A stretch of DNA of 64,000 nt, taken from assembly GCA_040905865.1 (NCBI GenBank), contig JBBDQU010000081.1:1-64000 (forward strand), given 5' to 3'. This document shows, one piece after another, positions 26,705-35,468 of this stretch. The notes beneath the pieces are model-generated. The model saw nothing but the letters and a program-made list of their open reading frames with translations, was not told where the DNA came from and searched no databases. Both the position numbers and the translations under genes were made by a program. This stretch comes from Alphaproteobacteria bacterium (lineage in GTDB: Bacteria; Pseudomonadota; Alphaproteobacteria; UBA8366; GCA-2717185). Each line of letters begins with the position of its first letter. The first letter of the stretch is position 1.

Positions 26705-27874
26705 ATGAGAATCGTCGATATCCGCGAACGGACCGTGCCGCTCGCTTCCGCGATGCGCAACGCATCCATCGATTTCAGCAAAATGACCACCAGCGTCGCC
26801 GCCGTCGTCACCGATGTGATCCGCGACGGCAGGCCGGTCATCGGCTACGGCTTCGCCTCCAATGGACGCTATGCGCAGGGCGGCGTGCTGCGCGAACGGC
26901 TGATCCCGCGCATCCTCGAAGCGGACCCGGCCGAACTGCTGGACGCCAGCGGCGGCAATTTCGATCCGCAACGCGTATTGGGCGTCATGATGCGCAACGA
27001 AAAGCCGGGCGGTCATGGCGAGCGGGCCTACGCCGCCGCCGTGATCGACATGGCGATGTGGGACGCCGTCGCCAAGATCGAGGAAAAACCGCTGTGGCGG
27101 GTTCTTTCGGACCGCTTCAACGGCGGCGCCGCCGACGAGCGGGTGCTGGTCTATCCCGGCGGCGGCTATTACTACCCCGGCAAGGGGCTGGAGCCGCTGC
27201 AGGATGAAATGCGCGGCTATCTCGACAAGGGCTACCGGGTCGTGAAGATGAAGGTCGCGGGCGCCGACCTCGACACCGACCTGCGCCGCATCGACGCGGT
27301 ACTGGAAATCGTCGGCAAGGGCGAAAACCTGGCGGTCGACGCCAATGGCCGCTTCACCCTGGAAGAAGCCATCGCCTTCGGCAAGGCCGTCGAATCGCTC
27401 GGCCTGTTCTGGATCGAGGAACCGGGCGACCCGCTCGATTTCGCCTTGCACGCGGAACTGTCGCGGCATTATTCCGGCTCGCTGGCGACGGCGGAAAACC
27501 TGTTCTCGCTACAGGATGCGAAAAACCTCGTCCTCTATGGCGGGATGCGCCGGGATATCGACTGGATGCAGTTCGACCCGGCGCTGTGCTACGGGCTGAG
27601 CGAATACCTGCGCATCGACGCAATGCTGACGGACGCCGGATGGAACCGGCGGCGGCAGGTGCCGCATGGCGGCCACCAGCTGGGCCTCAACATGGCCGCC
27701 GGCATGCAACTCGGCGGGTCGGAATCATACCCGCTGGTCTTCCAGCCCTGGGGCGGCTTCGCCGATAATGTCGATATCGTCGACGGCTATGCCCGCCCGC
27801 ATGACACGCCGGGGATCGGCATGGAACTCAAATCCGCCGTCTATCGCGAGTTGCAGGCGATGACGGCGGATTGA
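26705..27874 (+). CDS. tarD: D(-)-tartrate dehydratase (enolase superfamily)
   Basis: A 389-residue enolase-superfamily enzyme that dehydrates D-tartrate to oxaloacetate. The sequence follows the Bradyrhizobium TarD closely along its length: NASIDFSKMTTSVAAVVTDV, GYGFASNGRYAQGG, NEKPGGHGERAYA, GGYYYPGKG, and the catalytic lysine in YRVVKMKVAG near residue 181 and histidine in PHGGHQLGLN near residue 320. Metal ligands are the acidic residues in LAVDANGRF, FWIEEPGDP and ATAENLF. It is downstream of the D-aminoacylase on the same strand. Confidence 0.86.
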   Translation: MRIVDIRERTVPLASAMRNASIDFSKMTTSVAAVVTDVIRDGRPVIGYGFASNGRYAQGGVLRERLIPRILEADPAELLDASGGNFDPQRVLGVMMRNEKPGGHGERAYAAAVIDMAMWDAVAKIEEKPLWRVLSDRFNGGAADERVLVYPGGGYYYPGKGLEPLQDEMRGYLDKGYRVVKMKVAGADLDTDLRRIDAVLEIVGKGENLAVDANGRFTLEEAIAFGKAVESLGLFWIEEPGDPLDFALHAELSRHYSGSLATAENLFSLQDAKNLVLYGGMRRDIDWMQFDPALCYGLSEYLRIDAMLTDAGWNRRRQVPHGGHQLGLNMAAGMQLGGSESYPLVFQPWGGFADNVDIVDGYARPHDTPGIGMELKSAVYRELQAMTAD

Positions 27875-27891
27875 AGGCGATTTCCGGATTG

Positions 27892-29073
27892 CTACCTGCT
27901 TTGCTTCCTGCCGGACAGGTAATCCATCGCGGCGGTGACGCCGCCTGTCTTGTGCGGCACGCCCGCGAGGCCGAGACCCATTTCGACGCCGCATAATGCG
28001 CCCGCCAGCATCAGGTCGTTGAAATCGCCCAGATGCCCGATCCGGAACACCTTGTCGGCAACCTTGCCGAGGCCGCTGCCCAGGGACATGTTGAAATTGT
28101 CCAGCACCACCTTGCGGAAGGAATCGGCGCTGTTGCCATCGGGCATGCGGATCGTGGTGACCGCATTGGAATACTCCGCCGGGACGACCGGCTGCAGTTC
28201 AAGCCCCCAGGCCGCCACCGCGCGCCGGGTCGCTTCACCAAGCCGGGCATGGCGGGCGAAGACGTTGTCCAGCCCTTCTTCATTCAGCATGTCGATGGCT
28301 TCGCGCAGCCCGTACAGCAGGTTGGTGCCCGGCGTGTAGGGGAACATGCCGCCCGCATTCGCCGTCAGCATGTCGTTCCAGTCCCAGTAGGAACGCGGCA
28401 GCCCGCCCGTCGCCTTCGACACCGCCAGCGCCTTTTCGCTGACCGCGTTGAAGCCGAGTCCCGGCGGCAGCATCAGCCCCTTCTGCGACCCGCCGATGGT
28501 GACATCCACGCCCCATTCGTCATGCCGGAAATCGATGGCGCCGAGCGACGACACCGTATCCGCCATCAGCAGCGCCGGATGATTCGCTGCGTCCATCGCC
28601 TTGCGGACCGCTTCGACACTCGACGTTATACCGGTGGCCGTGTCGTTATGGACGACGCAGACCGCCTTGATCCGGTGCTGCTTGTCCTCGACCAGACGCG
28701 CTTCCATGGCGGCCGCATCGATGCCGTGCCGCCAGTCGCCTTCGATATAGATCGGCTCGAGACCGAGCTTTTGCGCCAGGTTGCGCCACAATGTCGCAAA
28801 CTGCCCGGTTTCGTACATCAGCACCTGGTCGCCGGGCGCCATCGTGTTCACCAGCGCCGCTTCCCAGGCGCCCGTACCGGAGCCACTGTAAATGACCACC
28901 TTGCTCTCGGTCTTGAAAATGCTGCGGATATCCTGCAGGACGCCCTTGCCAAGCGCTGCGAATTCCGGACCCCGGTGATCGATGGTCGGGCCGTCGATCG
29001 CCCGGAGAATACGGTCGGGCACGTTCGTCGGCCCCGGAATTTGCAGAAAATGACGTCCACTCTGACGCGACAT
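27892..29073 (-). CDS. sgaA: Serine--glyoxylate aminotransferase (class V)
   Basis: A 393-residue PLP enzyme converting serine and glyoxylate to hydroxypyruvate and glycine, a step of the serine cycle and glyoxylate detoxification. Seen: FLQIPGPTNVPDRILRAIDG at the N-terminus, YSGSGTGAWEAAL, ADTVSSLGAIDFRHDEWGVD, and the PLP lysine in IGGSQKGLMLPPGLGF near residue 200. The ATG at 29073 is the family start. Convergent with tarD (17 bp between stops) and divergent from the FAD/Fe-S dehydrogenase, with a palindromic operator candidate in the shared promoter. Confidence 0.9.
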   Translation of the reverse strand: MSRQSGRHFLQIPGPTNVPDRILRAIDGPTIDHRGPEFAALGKGVLQDIRSIFKTESKVVIYSGSGTGAWEAALVNTMAPGDQVLMYETGQFATLWRNLAQKLGLEPIYIEGDWRHGIDAAAMEARLVEDKQHRIKAVCVVHNDTATGITSSVEAVRKAMDAANHPALLMADTVSSLGAIDFRHDEWGVDVTIGGSQKGLMLPPGLGFNAVSEKALAVSKATGGLPRSYWDWNDMLTANAGGMFPYTPGTNLLYGLREAIDMLNEEGLDNVFARHARLGEATRRAVAAWGLELQPVVPAEYSNAVTTIRMPDGNSADSFRKVVLDNFNMSLGSGLGKVADKVFRIGHLGDFNDLMLAGALCGVEMGLGLAGVPHKTGGVTAAMDYLSGRKQSR

Positions 29074-29098
29074 AGATCGCTCCTTTGCTGGATTTATT

Positions 29099-29124
29099 TG
29101 TATATTGTATACAACTTTGTACAC
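29099..29124. promoter_or_regulatory. Palindromic TTGTATACAA site with flanking half sites (GntR operator candidate)
   Basis: The perfect palindrome TTGTATACAA lies at 29105-29114, in the middle of the 89-bp divergent promoter. A further TTGTATA begins at 29099 and a related TTGTACA follows at 29118. FCD-type GntR regulators bind TNGTNNACNA-like palindromes, and such a regulator is encoded at 32087-32779, cotranscribed with the gene on the right. Confidence 0.65.
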
Positions 29125-29162
29125 TGCCTGCGATCCTGTCCAGACCCTGCGAGGAAAAGCCC

Positions 29163-32090
29163 ATGGCGCCCACCGGAACTGCGTTATCTGCAAACAGGGG
29201 CCGCATCGGCGACAGTGCGCTGGCTGACAAGCTGAAACGCGAAGTCGAGGGTACGGTCCTGTTCGATTCCTTCAGCCGGGGTCGCTACAGCACCGATGCC
29301 TCGCATTACCAGATCGAACCGATAGGCGTCGTCGTACCGAAAAACGACGCGGATATCCACCGTGTAATTCAGATTGCCGACGACGAGGGCCTGCCGGTGC
29401 TGCCGCGCGGCGGCGGCACGTCGCAATGCGGACAGACCATCGGCGAGGCCATCGTCGTCGATGTAAGCCGCCATCTGAACCGGGTTGTGGACTTTGACGC
29501 CGACGCAAGACGGATCGTTGTCGAACCCGGCATGGTGCTGGACCAGTTGAACCGCTTCCTTTCGCCGCACGGGCTGATGTTCCCGGTCGACGTGTCCACC
29601 GCCGCCCAGGCGACCATCGGCGGCATGACCGGCAATAACAGCTGCGGCGCGCGCTCCATCGTGCACGGCACCATGCGCGACAATGTGAACGCCATCGATG
29701 CGATCCTCGCCGACGGCTCGAAAATGCATTTCGGCGAACTGCCCGCCGGCGTGCCGGATTCCGCGCTGGCCCGCGACCTGCTGGCGCTGGGCGCGCGGGA
29801 GAAGGTCGAAATCGCCGCCCGCTTCCCGGACCTGATGCGCCGCGTCGGCGGGTACAATATCGACGCGCTGGTCGCCGAGGGGCGCAATGCGCCCGTAAAC
29901 CTGGCCCATCTGCTGGTCGGGTCGGAAGGCACCCTCGCCTTCTCCACCAAAATCACCCTGGACCTGCGGAAGATTCCGACGCACAAGGTGCTGGGCGTCT
30001 GCCACTTCCCGCGCTTTTACGACGGCATGGCGGCGACCCGGCATATCGTCACGCTGGGCCCCGCCGCGGTGGAACTGGTCGACCGCACGATGATCGAACT
30101 GGCCCGCGACATTCCGATCTTCCGCCGCATCGTCGACCGCTTCGTGCAGGGCGAACCCGACGCCGTGCTGCTGGTCGAATTCGCCGGCGAGGACCGCGAC
30201 GACCTGCTGCGGCGGCTGCGCGACCTGGTCACGCTGATGGCCGACCTGGGCTACCCCGGCGGCGTCGTCGAAGCCATGGACCCCGCCTTCCAGAGGGATA
30301 TCTGGGAGGTGCGCAAATCGGGCCTGAACATCATGATGTCGATGAAGGGCGACGGAAAGCCGATCTCCTTCATCGAGGACTGCGCCGTGCGGCTGGAGGA
30401 CCTGGCCGATTACACCGACCGGCTGACCGCCATCTTCACGAAATACGGCACCACCGGCACCTGGTACGCCCATGCCTCGGTCGGCACGCTGCATGTCCGG
30501 CCCGTGGTGAACCTGAAACAGGAAGCCGGCGCGAAAATGATGCGCGGCATCGCCGAGGAATGCTTCGAGATCGTGCGCGAATACAAGGGCTCCCATTCCG
30601 GCGAGCATGGCGACGGGCTGGTCCGTTCCGAATTCCACGAAGCCATGTTCGGCAAGCGGATGATCGACAACTTCGCCGAGGTGAAACAGCGCTTCGACCC
30701 GCGGGACCGCTTCAATCCGGGCAAGATCGTCAACCCGTCGAAGATGGACGACCGCTCCCTGTTCCGCTTCAAGCCCGGCTACGCGCCGCTGCCGCTGGAA
30801 ACCGCCTTCGACTGGTCCGACTGGGGCGGGCTGAGCGGCGCCGTGGAAATGTGCAACAACAACGGCGCCTGCCGCAAATTCGACGCCGCCGTGATGTGCC
30901 CGTCCTTCCGCGCCACGGGGCAGGAAAAGGACCTGACCCGCGGCCGCGCCAATTCGCTGCGGCTCGCGCTGTCCGGCCAGCTCGGTCCCGATGCGCTGAC
31001 GTCGGAAGACATGCACGACACCATGGCGCTCTGCGTCGGCTGCAAGGGCTGCAAGCGGGAATGCCCGACCGGCGTCGACATGGCCAGGATGAAGAGCGAA
31101 TTCCTGTATCACTATACGAAGAAGCACGGACTCAGCCTGCACGACCGGCTGGTCGCCTACCTGCCCCGCTACGCCCCCTTCGCGGCGAAAATCGGCGGGC
31201 TGCTGAACCTGCGCAACAGGATGCCGGCGCTGGCGAAACTCTCGGAGAAACGGGCCGGGTTCAGCGCCGCCCGGCCCCTCCCCGCCTGGCGGCAGGACAG
31301 TTTCCGGGGCGGGGCGGATGCCGTCGGCCCCGTCGACGGCGCGCCCGTCGTCTTCCTGGCCGACACCTTCAACCGCTGGTTCGAACCGGAAAACGCCCGC
31401 GCCGCCGTGACCGTCCTGATGGCGGCGGGCTACCGGGTCCACCTGCCCGCCCCGCCGCAGGGCACGCGGCCGTTGTGCTGCGGCCGGACCTTCCTCGCCG
31501 CCGGCCTGGTCGATCAGGCGAAGGCAGAACTCGCGCGCACCATGGAAGCGCTCGCCCCGTTCCTGGAGCAGGGCATGCCGGTGATCGGGCTGGAACCGTC
31601 CTGCCTGTTCACCTTCCGCGACGAGGCGCTGGCATTGCTGCCCGGCGCGGCCGCGAACCGGCTTGCCAAATCCGCCCTGCTGTTCGAGGAATTCCTCGCG
31701 CGTGAAAACGACGCCGGGCGCCTGACCCTGTCGCTGGCGCCGACAAGGTTCAGCCGCGCCCTGTTGCACGGGCATTGCCACCAGAAGGCCTTCGCCGCGA
31801 TGGGCGCGGTCGAATCCGTGCTGCGGCTGGTGCCCGAACTCGAGGTGGAAACCGTCGCCTCAAGCTGTTGCGGCATGGCCGGGTCGTTCGGGTACCGGCC
31901 GGAAAACCAGGAAGTTTCCATGCAAATGGCCGAAGCCTCCCTGCTGCCTGCCATCCGCAAGGCGGGGCCGGATACGATCCTCGTCGCCGACGGCACGAGC
32001 TGCCGGCACCAGATCCGCGACGGCGCCGGGCGCGAGGCCGTCCATCTGGCGCGGGTCCTGGAATCCGCGCTGGCGGCGGGGCGCGCATGA
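29163..32090 (+). CDS. FAD-binding and [4Fe-4S] D-2-hydroxyacid dehydrogenase (YdiJ/Dld-like)
   Basis: A 975-residue fusion. The N-terminal half is a GlcD/PCMH-type FAD domain (LPVLPRGGGTSQCGQTIG near residues 78-95; ATIGGMTGNNSCGARSI near 152), followed by the FAD-oxidase C domain. The C-terminal half holds two Fe-S regions (CNNNGACRKFDAAVMCP near 564; CVGCKGCKRECPTG near 624) and two CCG domains with CCGRTF near 773 and SCCGMAG near 901. The layout matches E. coli YdiJ and bacterial D-lactate/D-2-hydroxyglutarate dehydrogenases. ATG 29163 has a GAGGAAAA site. Neighbours suggest glycolate, glycerate or D-lactate as candidate substrates. Confidence 0.88.
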   Translation: MAPTGTALSANRGRIGDSALADKLKREVEGTVLFDSFSRGRYSTDASHYQIEPIGVVVPKNDADIHRVIQIADDEGLPVLPRGGGTSQCGQTIGEAIVVDVSRHLNRVVDFDADARRIVVEPGMVLDQLNRFLSPHGLMFPVDVSTAAQATIGGMTGNNSCGARSIVHGTMRDNVNAIDAILADGSKMHFGELPAGVPDSALARDLLALGAREKVEIAARFPDLMRRVGGYNIDALVAEGRNAPVNLAHLLVGSEGTLAFSTKITLDLRKIPTHKVLGVCHFPRFYDGMAATRHIVTLGPAAVELVDRTMIELARDIPIFRRIVDRFVQGEPDAVLLVEFAGEDRDDLLRRLRDLVTLMADLGYPGGVVEAMDPAFQRDIWEVRKSGLNIMMSMKGDGKPISFIEDCAVRLEDLADYTDRLTAIFTKYGTTGTWYAHASVGTLHVRPVVNLKQEAGAKMMRGIAEECFEIVREYKGSHSGEHGDGLVRSEFHEAMFGKRMIDNFAEVKQRFDPRDRFNPGKIVNPSKMDDRSLFRFKPGYAPLPLETAFDWSDWGGLSGAVEMCNNNGACRKFDAAVMCPSFRATGQEKDLTRGRANSLRLALSGQLGPDALTSEDMHDTMALCVGCKGCKRECPTGVDMARMKSEFLYHYTKKHGLSLHDRLVAYLPRYAPFAAKIGGLLNLRNRMPALAKLSEKRAGFSAARPLPAWRQDSFRGGADAVGPVDGAPVVFLADTFNRWFEPENARAAVTVLMAAGYRVHLPAPPQGTRPLCCGRTFLAAGLVDQAKAELARTMEALAPFLEQGMPVIGLEPSCLFTFRDEALALLPGAAANRLAKSALLFEEFLARENDAGRLTLSLAPTRFSRALLHGHCHQKAFAAMGAVESVLRLVPELEVETVASSCCGMAGSFGYRPENQEVSMQMAEASLLPAIRKAGPDTILVADGTSCRHQIRDGAGREAVHLARVLESALAAGRA

Positions 32091-32779
32091 CCGGCATCGC
32101 CGAACCCATCGCCCGCCATTCGCTGCATGAGGTCGTGACCGACCGGATCCGCGAGATGATCGCCGAGGGCGCCTTCCCGCCCGGCGCGCGGCTGCCCGAG
32201 CGGATCCTGTGCGAGCGGCTCGCCATATCCCGCACGCCGCTGCGCGAGGCGATGAAGGTGCTGGCCACCGAAGGGCTGCTGGAGATCGCGCCGAACCGGG
32301 GCGCGCGGGTCGTCGGGCTGACGGCGGCGGACGTGGACGAGCTGTTCCCGGTCATGGGGGCGCTGGAGGCGCTGGCCGGCGAACTGGCGGCCAGCCGGAT
32401 CACGGAGGCGGAAATCGCCGAAATCCGCGCCCTGCACTGCCGGATGGCGCTGCACCACAGGCGCGGCGAGCTCACGCCCTGGTTCAGGAGCAACCGGGAA
32501 ATCCACGAACGGATCCTCGACGCCGCCCGCAACCCGACCCTGAGCGCCGCCTACCGCAACCTCGCCGGCCGCATTCGCGGCGCGCGCTTCGCCGCCAGAA
32601 TGTCGCCGGCGCGCTGGGCGCAGGCGATGGCGGAGCACGCGGAAATGCTGGCCGCGCTGGAAGACCGCGACGGCCCGCGCCTGTCGGCAATCATGAAGCG
32701 CCACCTGCACAACAAATGCGTCACGGTGAAGGAAGCGCTGGCGGATGCGGCGGGCCGGGACGGCGCGGACAAACGGTAA
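32087..32779 (+). CDS. GntR-family (FCD) transcriptional regulator
   Basis: A 230-residue regulator. The N-terminal winged helix is recognisable in DRIREMIAEGAFPPGARLPE and LAISRTPLREAMKVLATEGL (residues ~20-70), and the C-terminal FCD ligand domain carries the usual metal-binding pattern of Asp/His residues around EIHERIL, AEHAEMLAALEDRD and MKRHL. The ATG overlaps the TGA of the upstream dehydrogenase (ATGA), so the two are one transcript, a typical feedback arrangement. It probably controls the divergent promoter at 29.1 kb; the effector would be a 2-hydroxyacid. Confidence 0.92.
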   Translation: MTGIAEPIARHSLHEVVTDRIREMIAEGAFPPGARLPERILCERLAISRTPLREAMKVLATEGLLEIAPNRGARVVGLTAADVDELFPVMGALEALAGELAASRITEAEIAEIRALHCRMALHHRRGELTPWFRSNREIHERILDAARNPTLSAAYRNLAGRIRGARFAARMSPARWAQAMAEHAEMLAALEDRDGPRLSAIMKRHLHNKCVTVKEALADAAGRDGADKR

Positions 32780-32791
32780 GGCCCCGCCGGC

Positions 32792-34012
32792 CTACCCCGT
32801 GCGGCGGACGGCCGTGTCGGGCCGGGCGAGCAGTTCCGGCTTCAGTTCGGCGCCCAGCCCGGGCCCGGAATCCGCGAAGGCATGGCCGTTTTCGATGCGC
32901 GGCAGGTCCACCAGGATGTCGCGGTAGAAGCCCCGCGTATAGGCGCGCACCGATTCCATGACCAGCGCGTTCGGCGAAGCGAACAGCAGGTGCAGGTTGG
33001 TCCAGAACCCGACCGGCCCGGCGCAGTCATGGAAGGCGACGGGCCGGTCGAAGGCTTCCGCCAGCGCCGCGATCCGCCGCCCCGCCGTCACCCCGCCCAG
33101 CCACACCAGGTCCGAACTCACCACATCCACCGCGCCGCGCTGCAGGGCCTCGCGGCACCAGCGGACGGAGCCGAGGTTTTCCGAGGCGGTGACCCGCGAT
33201 CCGACCGCGTCGCGATAGCGCGCCAGGTCGTCGAAATTCGCCGTGTCGATGGGATCCTCCAGCCAGTACAACCCGAGACCGTCCACCGCCCGGGCGATTT
33301 GCAATGCCGCCGGCAGGTGCCACAGCGAATGCAGTTCCAGCATGATATCCATGCGGCTGCCCACCGCGTCGCGGATCGCGCGCAGCTTCGCCACGCCGGT
33401 TTCCAGCCCCTCCGGCGAAATATGATGGCCGCGCGATTCCGTGGCGTATGCGTCGAACGGCCAGACCTTCATCGCCGTGATGCCGTCCGCCAGCAGCGAT
33501 TCCGCCAGCGCGCCCGGATCCGCGTGCTGCGCCGCCAGGTCGTCCAGCGCGCCCGCGGGCGCCGGCGCGTCGCCCGGCCCGATCTGCGCACTGTTGATAT
33601 CCGCCCGCGCCTGTTTGTTGTAGCCGTCCGAGGCGCAGGTGTTGTAGACGCGCAGCCGGTCATGGCAGGTCCCGCCCAGCAGTTCGTGCAGCGGCACGCC
33701 CAGCGCCTTCGCCTTGATGTCCCACAGCGCCAGGTCCGCCGCGCTGTTGCCGCGATACTCGATCGAGCGCGACGGGTAGCCGAAGAAATGATTGCCGACC
33801 CGGTGGGTCAGCGCGTCCGCGTGGCGCTCCACCTGGCGCGGGTCCCTGCCGATCAGGTAGGGCGCCACGGTCTCGTGCAGGTAGGCGACGACCGCCGCCG
33901 AATTGCGGAACGTCTCCCCCAGCCCGACGATGCCGGCATCCGTGTGCAGATGCAGCCAGACAAGGTTGCTGAATTCGGCAACCTGGATGGTCTCAAGCGC
34001 GGTAATCTTCAT
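32792..34012 (-). CDS. Mandelate racemase / muconate lactonizing-family enolase enzyme
   Basis: A 406-residue enolase-superfamily member, not orthologous to tarD at 26.7 kb. The N-terminal capping domain begins KITALETIQVAEFSNLVWLHL. The barrel has ITAMKVWPFD with the second-strand lysine near residue 190, metal-ligand regions LELHSLW, LYWLEDPI and VTASENLG, and a probable catalytic histidine in VAFHDCAGPVGFW near 320. These are features of sugar-acid dehydratases or racemases; the substrate is unknown. The ATG at 34012 is the natural family start. Convergent with the GntR gene (12 bp apart). Confidence 0.85.
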   Translation of the reverse strand: MKITALETIQVAEFSNLVWLHLHTDAGIVGLGETFRNSAAVVAYLHETVAPYLIGRDPRQVERHADALTHRVGNHFFGYPSRSIEYRGNSAADLALWDIKAKALGVPLHELLGGTCHDRLRVYNTCASDGYNKQARADINSAQIGPGDAPAPAGALDDLAAQHADPGALAESLLADGITAMKVWPFDAYATESRGHHISPEGLETGVAKLRAIRDAVGSRMDIMLELHSLWHLPAALQIARAVDGLGLYWLEDPIDTANFDDLARYRDAVGSRVTASENLGSVRWCREALQRGAVDVVSSDLVWLGGVTAGRRIAALAEAFDRPVAFHDCAGPVGFWTNLHLLFASPNALVMESVRAYTRGFYRDILVDLPRIENGHAFADSGPGLGAELKPELLARPDTAVRRTG

Positions 34013-34113
34013 GACGGTCGGTCCACTCTGTTCCCTGACAACGCCCGGCGGCGCGGCACGGTAGCACGAGGCGCGGGCCGGTTCGACTCCGGCTTGCGTC
34101 AATTGCCGTGCCG

Positions 34114-35148
34114 TCAATCTTCGGCGCGCACGTAATAAATGCTGCGCCCGCCGCCTTCGCGCTGGATCAGCCCCTCATCCAGAAGCTTCTGGAAATCCTG
34201 CTTCCGGGCCGCCAGGGAGCGGTTGGATATCCGGCCGTATTCGCGCTGGCTGATGCTGCCATGCGCATCGATGTAATCGAGCAACCGCCGGTGGTGTTCT
34301 TCCAGCCTGACCGGAGACCCCTGCGGTATGGCGCCGCGAACGCGGCGCAGTTCATCCAGGATACCGTCGGCGAAATATTCCAGCCAGGCCGTAAAATCGA
34401 TGTCCTTCGCAAGCTCGTAATAGTCGCCTTGCAGCCCCACCGTCTGGAAATACCTGCTGACGTTGCGGTTGTAGTAATTCTCAAAGGCGAAAATCTCGAA
34501 GATGTCGAGCCCCCCCAGGCCCAGTATCGCGGTTGTCAGCAACCGCGCCGTCCGTCCGTTGCCATCCATGAAAGGGTGGACAATGACAAACTGGCGATGA
34601 AACAGACCGGCCAGAATGATCGGGTCTGTTTCAGCGTCGTTCCTGGCGACAAACCCGGCCAGTTCCCGGGTCAGTTCGGGCACGTCCCCGTGATCCGGCG
34701 GGATGAAAACCACCGCGTCAGGCCGTCGGGGATCGCGGATAAGGACGGGTTCTTTCCGCAGGGCGCCAATGTGACCCGGATTGGGCAGCAGGCCATCGAC
34801 AACGATGCCCTGTATCCTTTCCATCGTCGGGATATCGAGCCGGAACCGGCCCGATTTTACCGCCGCATGAATTTCCTGGAGCGCCCTGTTGTAATTCAGT
34901 ATCTCGCGCTCCGTATCGCGCATATGGATCGGCGCGGCCTTGAGCAGCCGCTTCACATCCGTCAGCGGCAGCGGATTGCCTTCGATACTGGTCGAGGCAT
35001 GTGTCGCCAGTTCGCGCGCTTCCCGCTCGAGCCGCGCCAGCGTGCGCCTGTTCAGGCCAAGCGCCCTGATTTCGCCAATCGCCTCGCCAATCCGGCGCAT
35101 CGTGACGAGAAGCCTGTTTGTCACGGTATAGTTCGGCTTCCATTCCAT
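34114..35148 (-). CDS. Fic-domain AMP-transferase (class II) with C-terminal winged helix
   Basis: A 344-residue Fic protein that probably transfers AMP to target proteins. The active motif HPFMDGNGRTAR lies at residues 191-202 and is complete. The inhibitory (S/T)xxxE(G/N) motif is STSIEG at 52-57, near the N-terminus, making it class II and self-inhibited. The C-terminal ~60 residues (HHRRLLDYIDAHGSISQREYG...) look like a winged-helix DNA-binding domain. ATG 35148 gives the family start MEWKPNYTVTNRLL. No antitoxin gene is adjacent. It begins the accessory region and has an unusual triple repeat at its start. Confidence 0.92.
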   Translation of the reverse strand: MEWKPNYTVTNRLLVTMRRIGEAIGEIRALGLNRRTLARLEREARELATHASTSIEGNPLPLTDVKRLLKAAPIHMRDTEREILNYNRALQEIHAAVKSGRFRLDIPTMERIQGIVVDGLLPNPGHIGALRKEPVLIRDPRRPDAVVFIPPDHGDVPELTRELAGFVARNDAETDPIILAGLFHRQFVIVHPFMDGNGRTARLLTTAILGLGGLDIFEIFAFENYYNRNVSRYFQTVGLQGDYYELAKDIDFTAWLEYFADGILDELRRVRGAIPQGSPVRLEEHHRRLLDYIDAHGSISQREYGRISNRSLAARKQDFQKLLDEGLIQREGGGRSIYYVRAED

Positions 35149-35179
35149 AGCCGAATAATAGCCGAAAAGTAGCCGAATA
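35147..35179. repeat. Three tandem 11-bp repeats at the fic start
   Basis: ATAGCCGAATA (35147-35157), ATAGCCGAAAA (35158-35168) and GTAGCCGAATA (35169-35179) are contiguous, one helical turn apart, and end on the fic start codon. On the coding strand they read TATTCGGCTAT-like units directly upstream of ATG. They could be an operator array, perhaps for the winged-helix domain of Fic itself, and they replace a normal ribosome site. Confidence 0.75.
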
Positions 35180-35259
35180 CCAAAATCAGGCACATTCCGC
35201 TCAGGACGGAGCGTCATACTCATCCTCGACCCGACGTCGCATATCCAAAACGCAGATCG

Positions 35260-35284
35260 AATTACGGTGCCAGTTTACTAAATA
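35260..35284 (+). repeat. Solo copy of the transposase terminal repeat
   Basis: A perfect 25-bp copy of the terminal sequence containing GGTGCCAGTTTACTAAAT, in direct orientation with the left end of the transposase element. It lies 28 bp before the next copy at 35288 and carries no coding sequence. Confidence 0.9.
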
Positions 35285-35286
35285 CC

Positions 35287-35468
35287 GAATTACGGTGCCA
35301 GTTTACTAAATACACCTTTCGGCTTCGGTCCGCGCTTTTGCGGTTTCAGGGTGCGTCCGGTCTTCGCCTCCAGCGCGGAATTACGGTGCCAGTTTACTAA
35401 ATACACCTTTCGGCTTCGGGCCGCGCTTCTGCGGTTTCAGGGTGCGTCCGGTCTTCGCCTCCAGCGCG
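35287..35468 (+). repeat. 91-bp tandem duplication of the transposase gene 3' end
   Basis: The 91 bp from 35287 to 35377 are repeated at 35378-35468 with two visible substitutions. Each unit starts with the terminal repeat and continues through the last codons of the transposase (GRTLKPQKRGPKPKGVFSKLAP region in reverse). Only the second unit is joined to the full gene, so the first is a duplicated tail. Confidence 0.9.

Noticed and set aside
35260-35403. Three direct copies of a 25-bp repeat, CRISPR-like at first sight
   Set aside because: Spacings are unequal (28 and 91 bp), the longer interval is a duplicated gene tail, and no cas gene is present.
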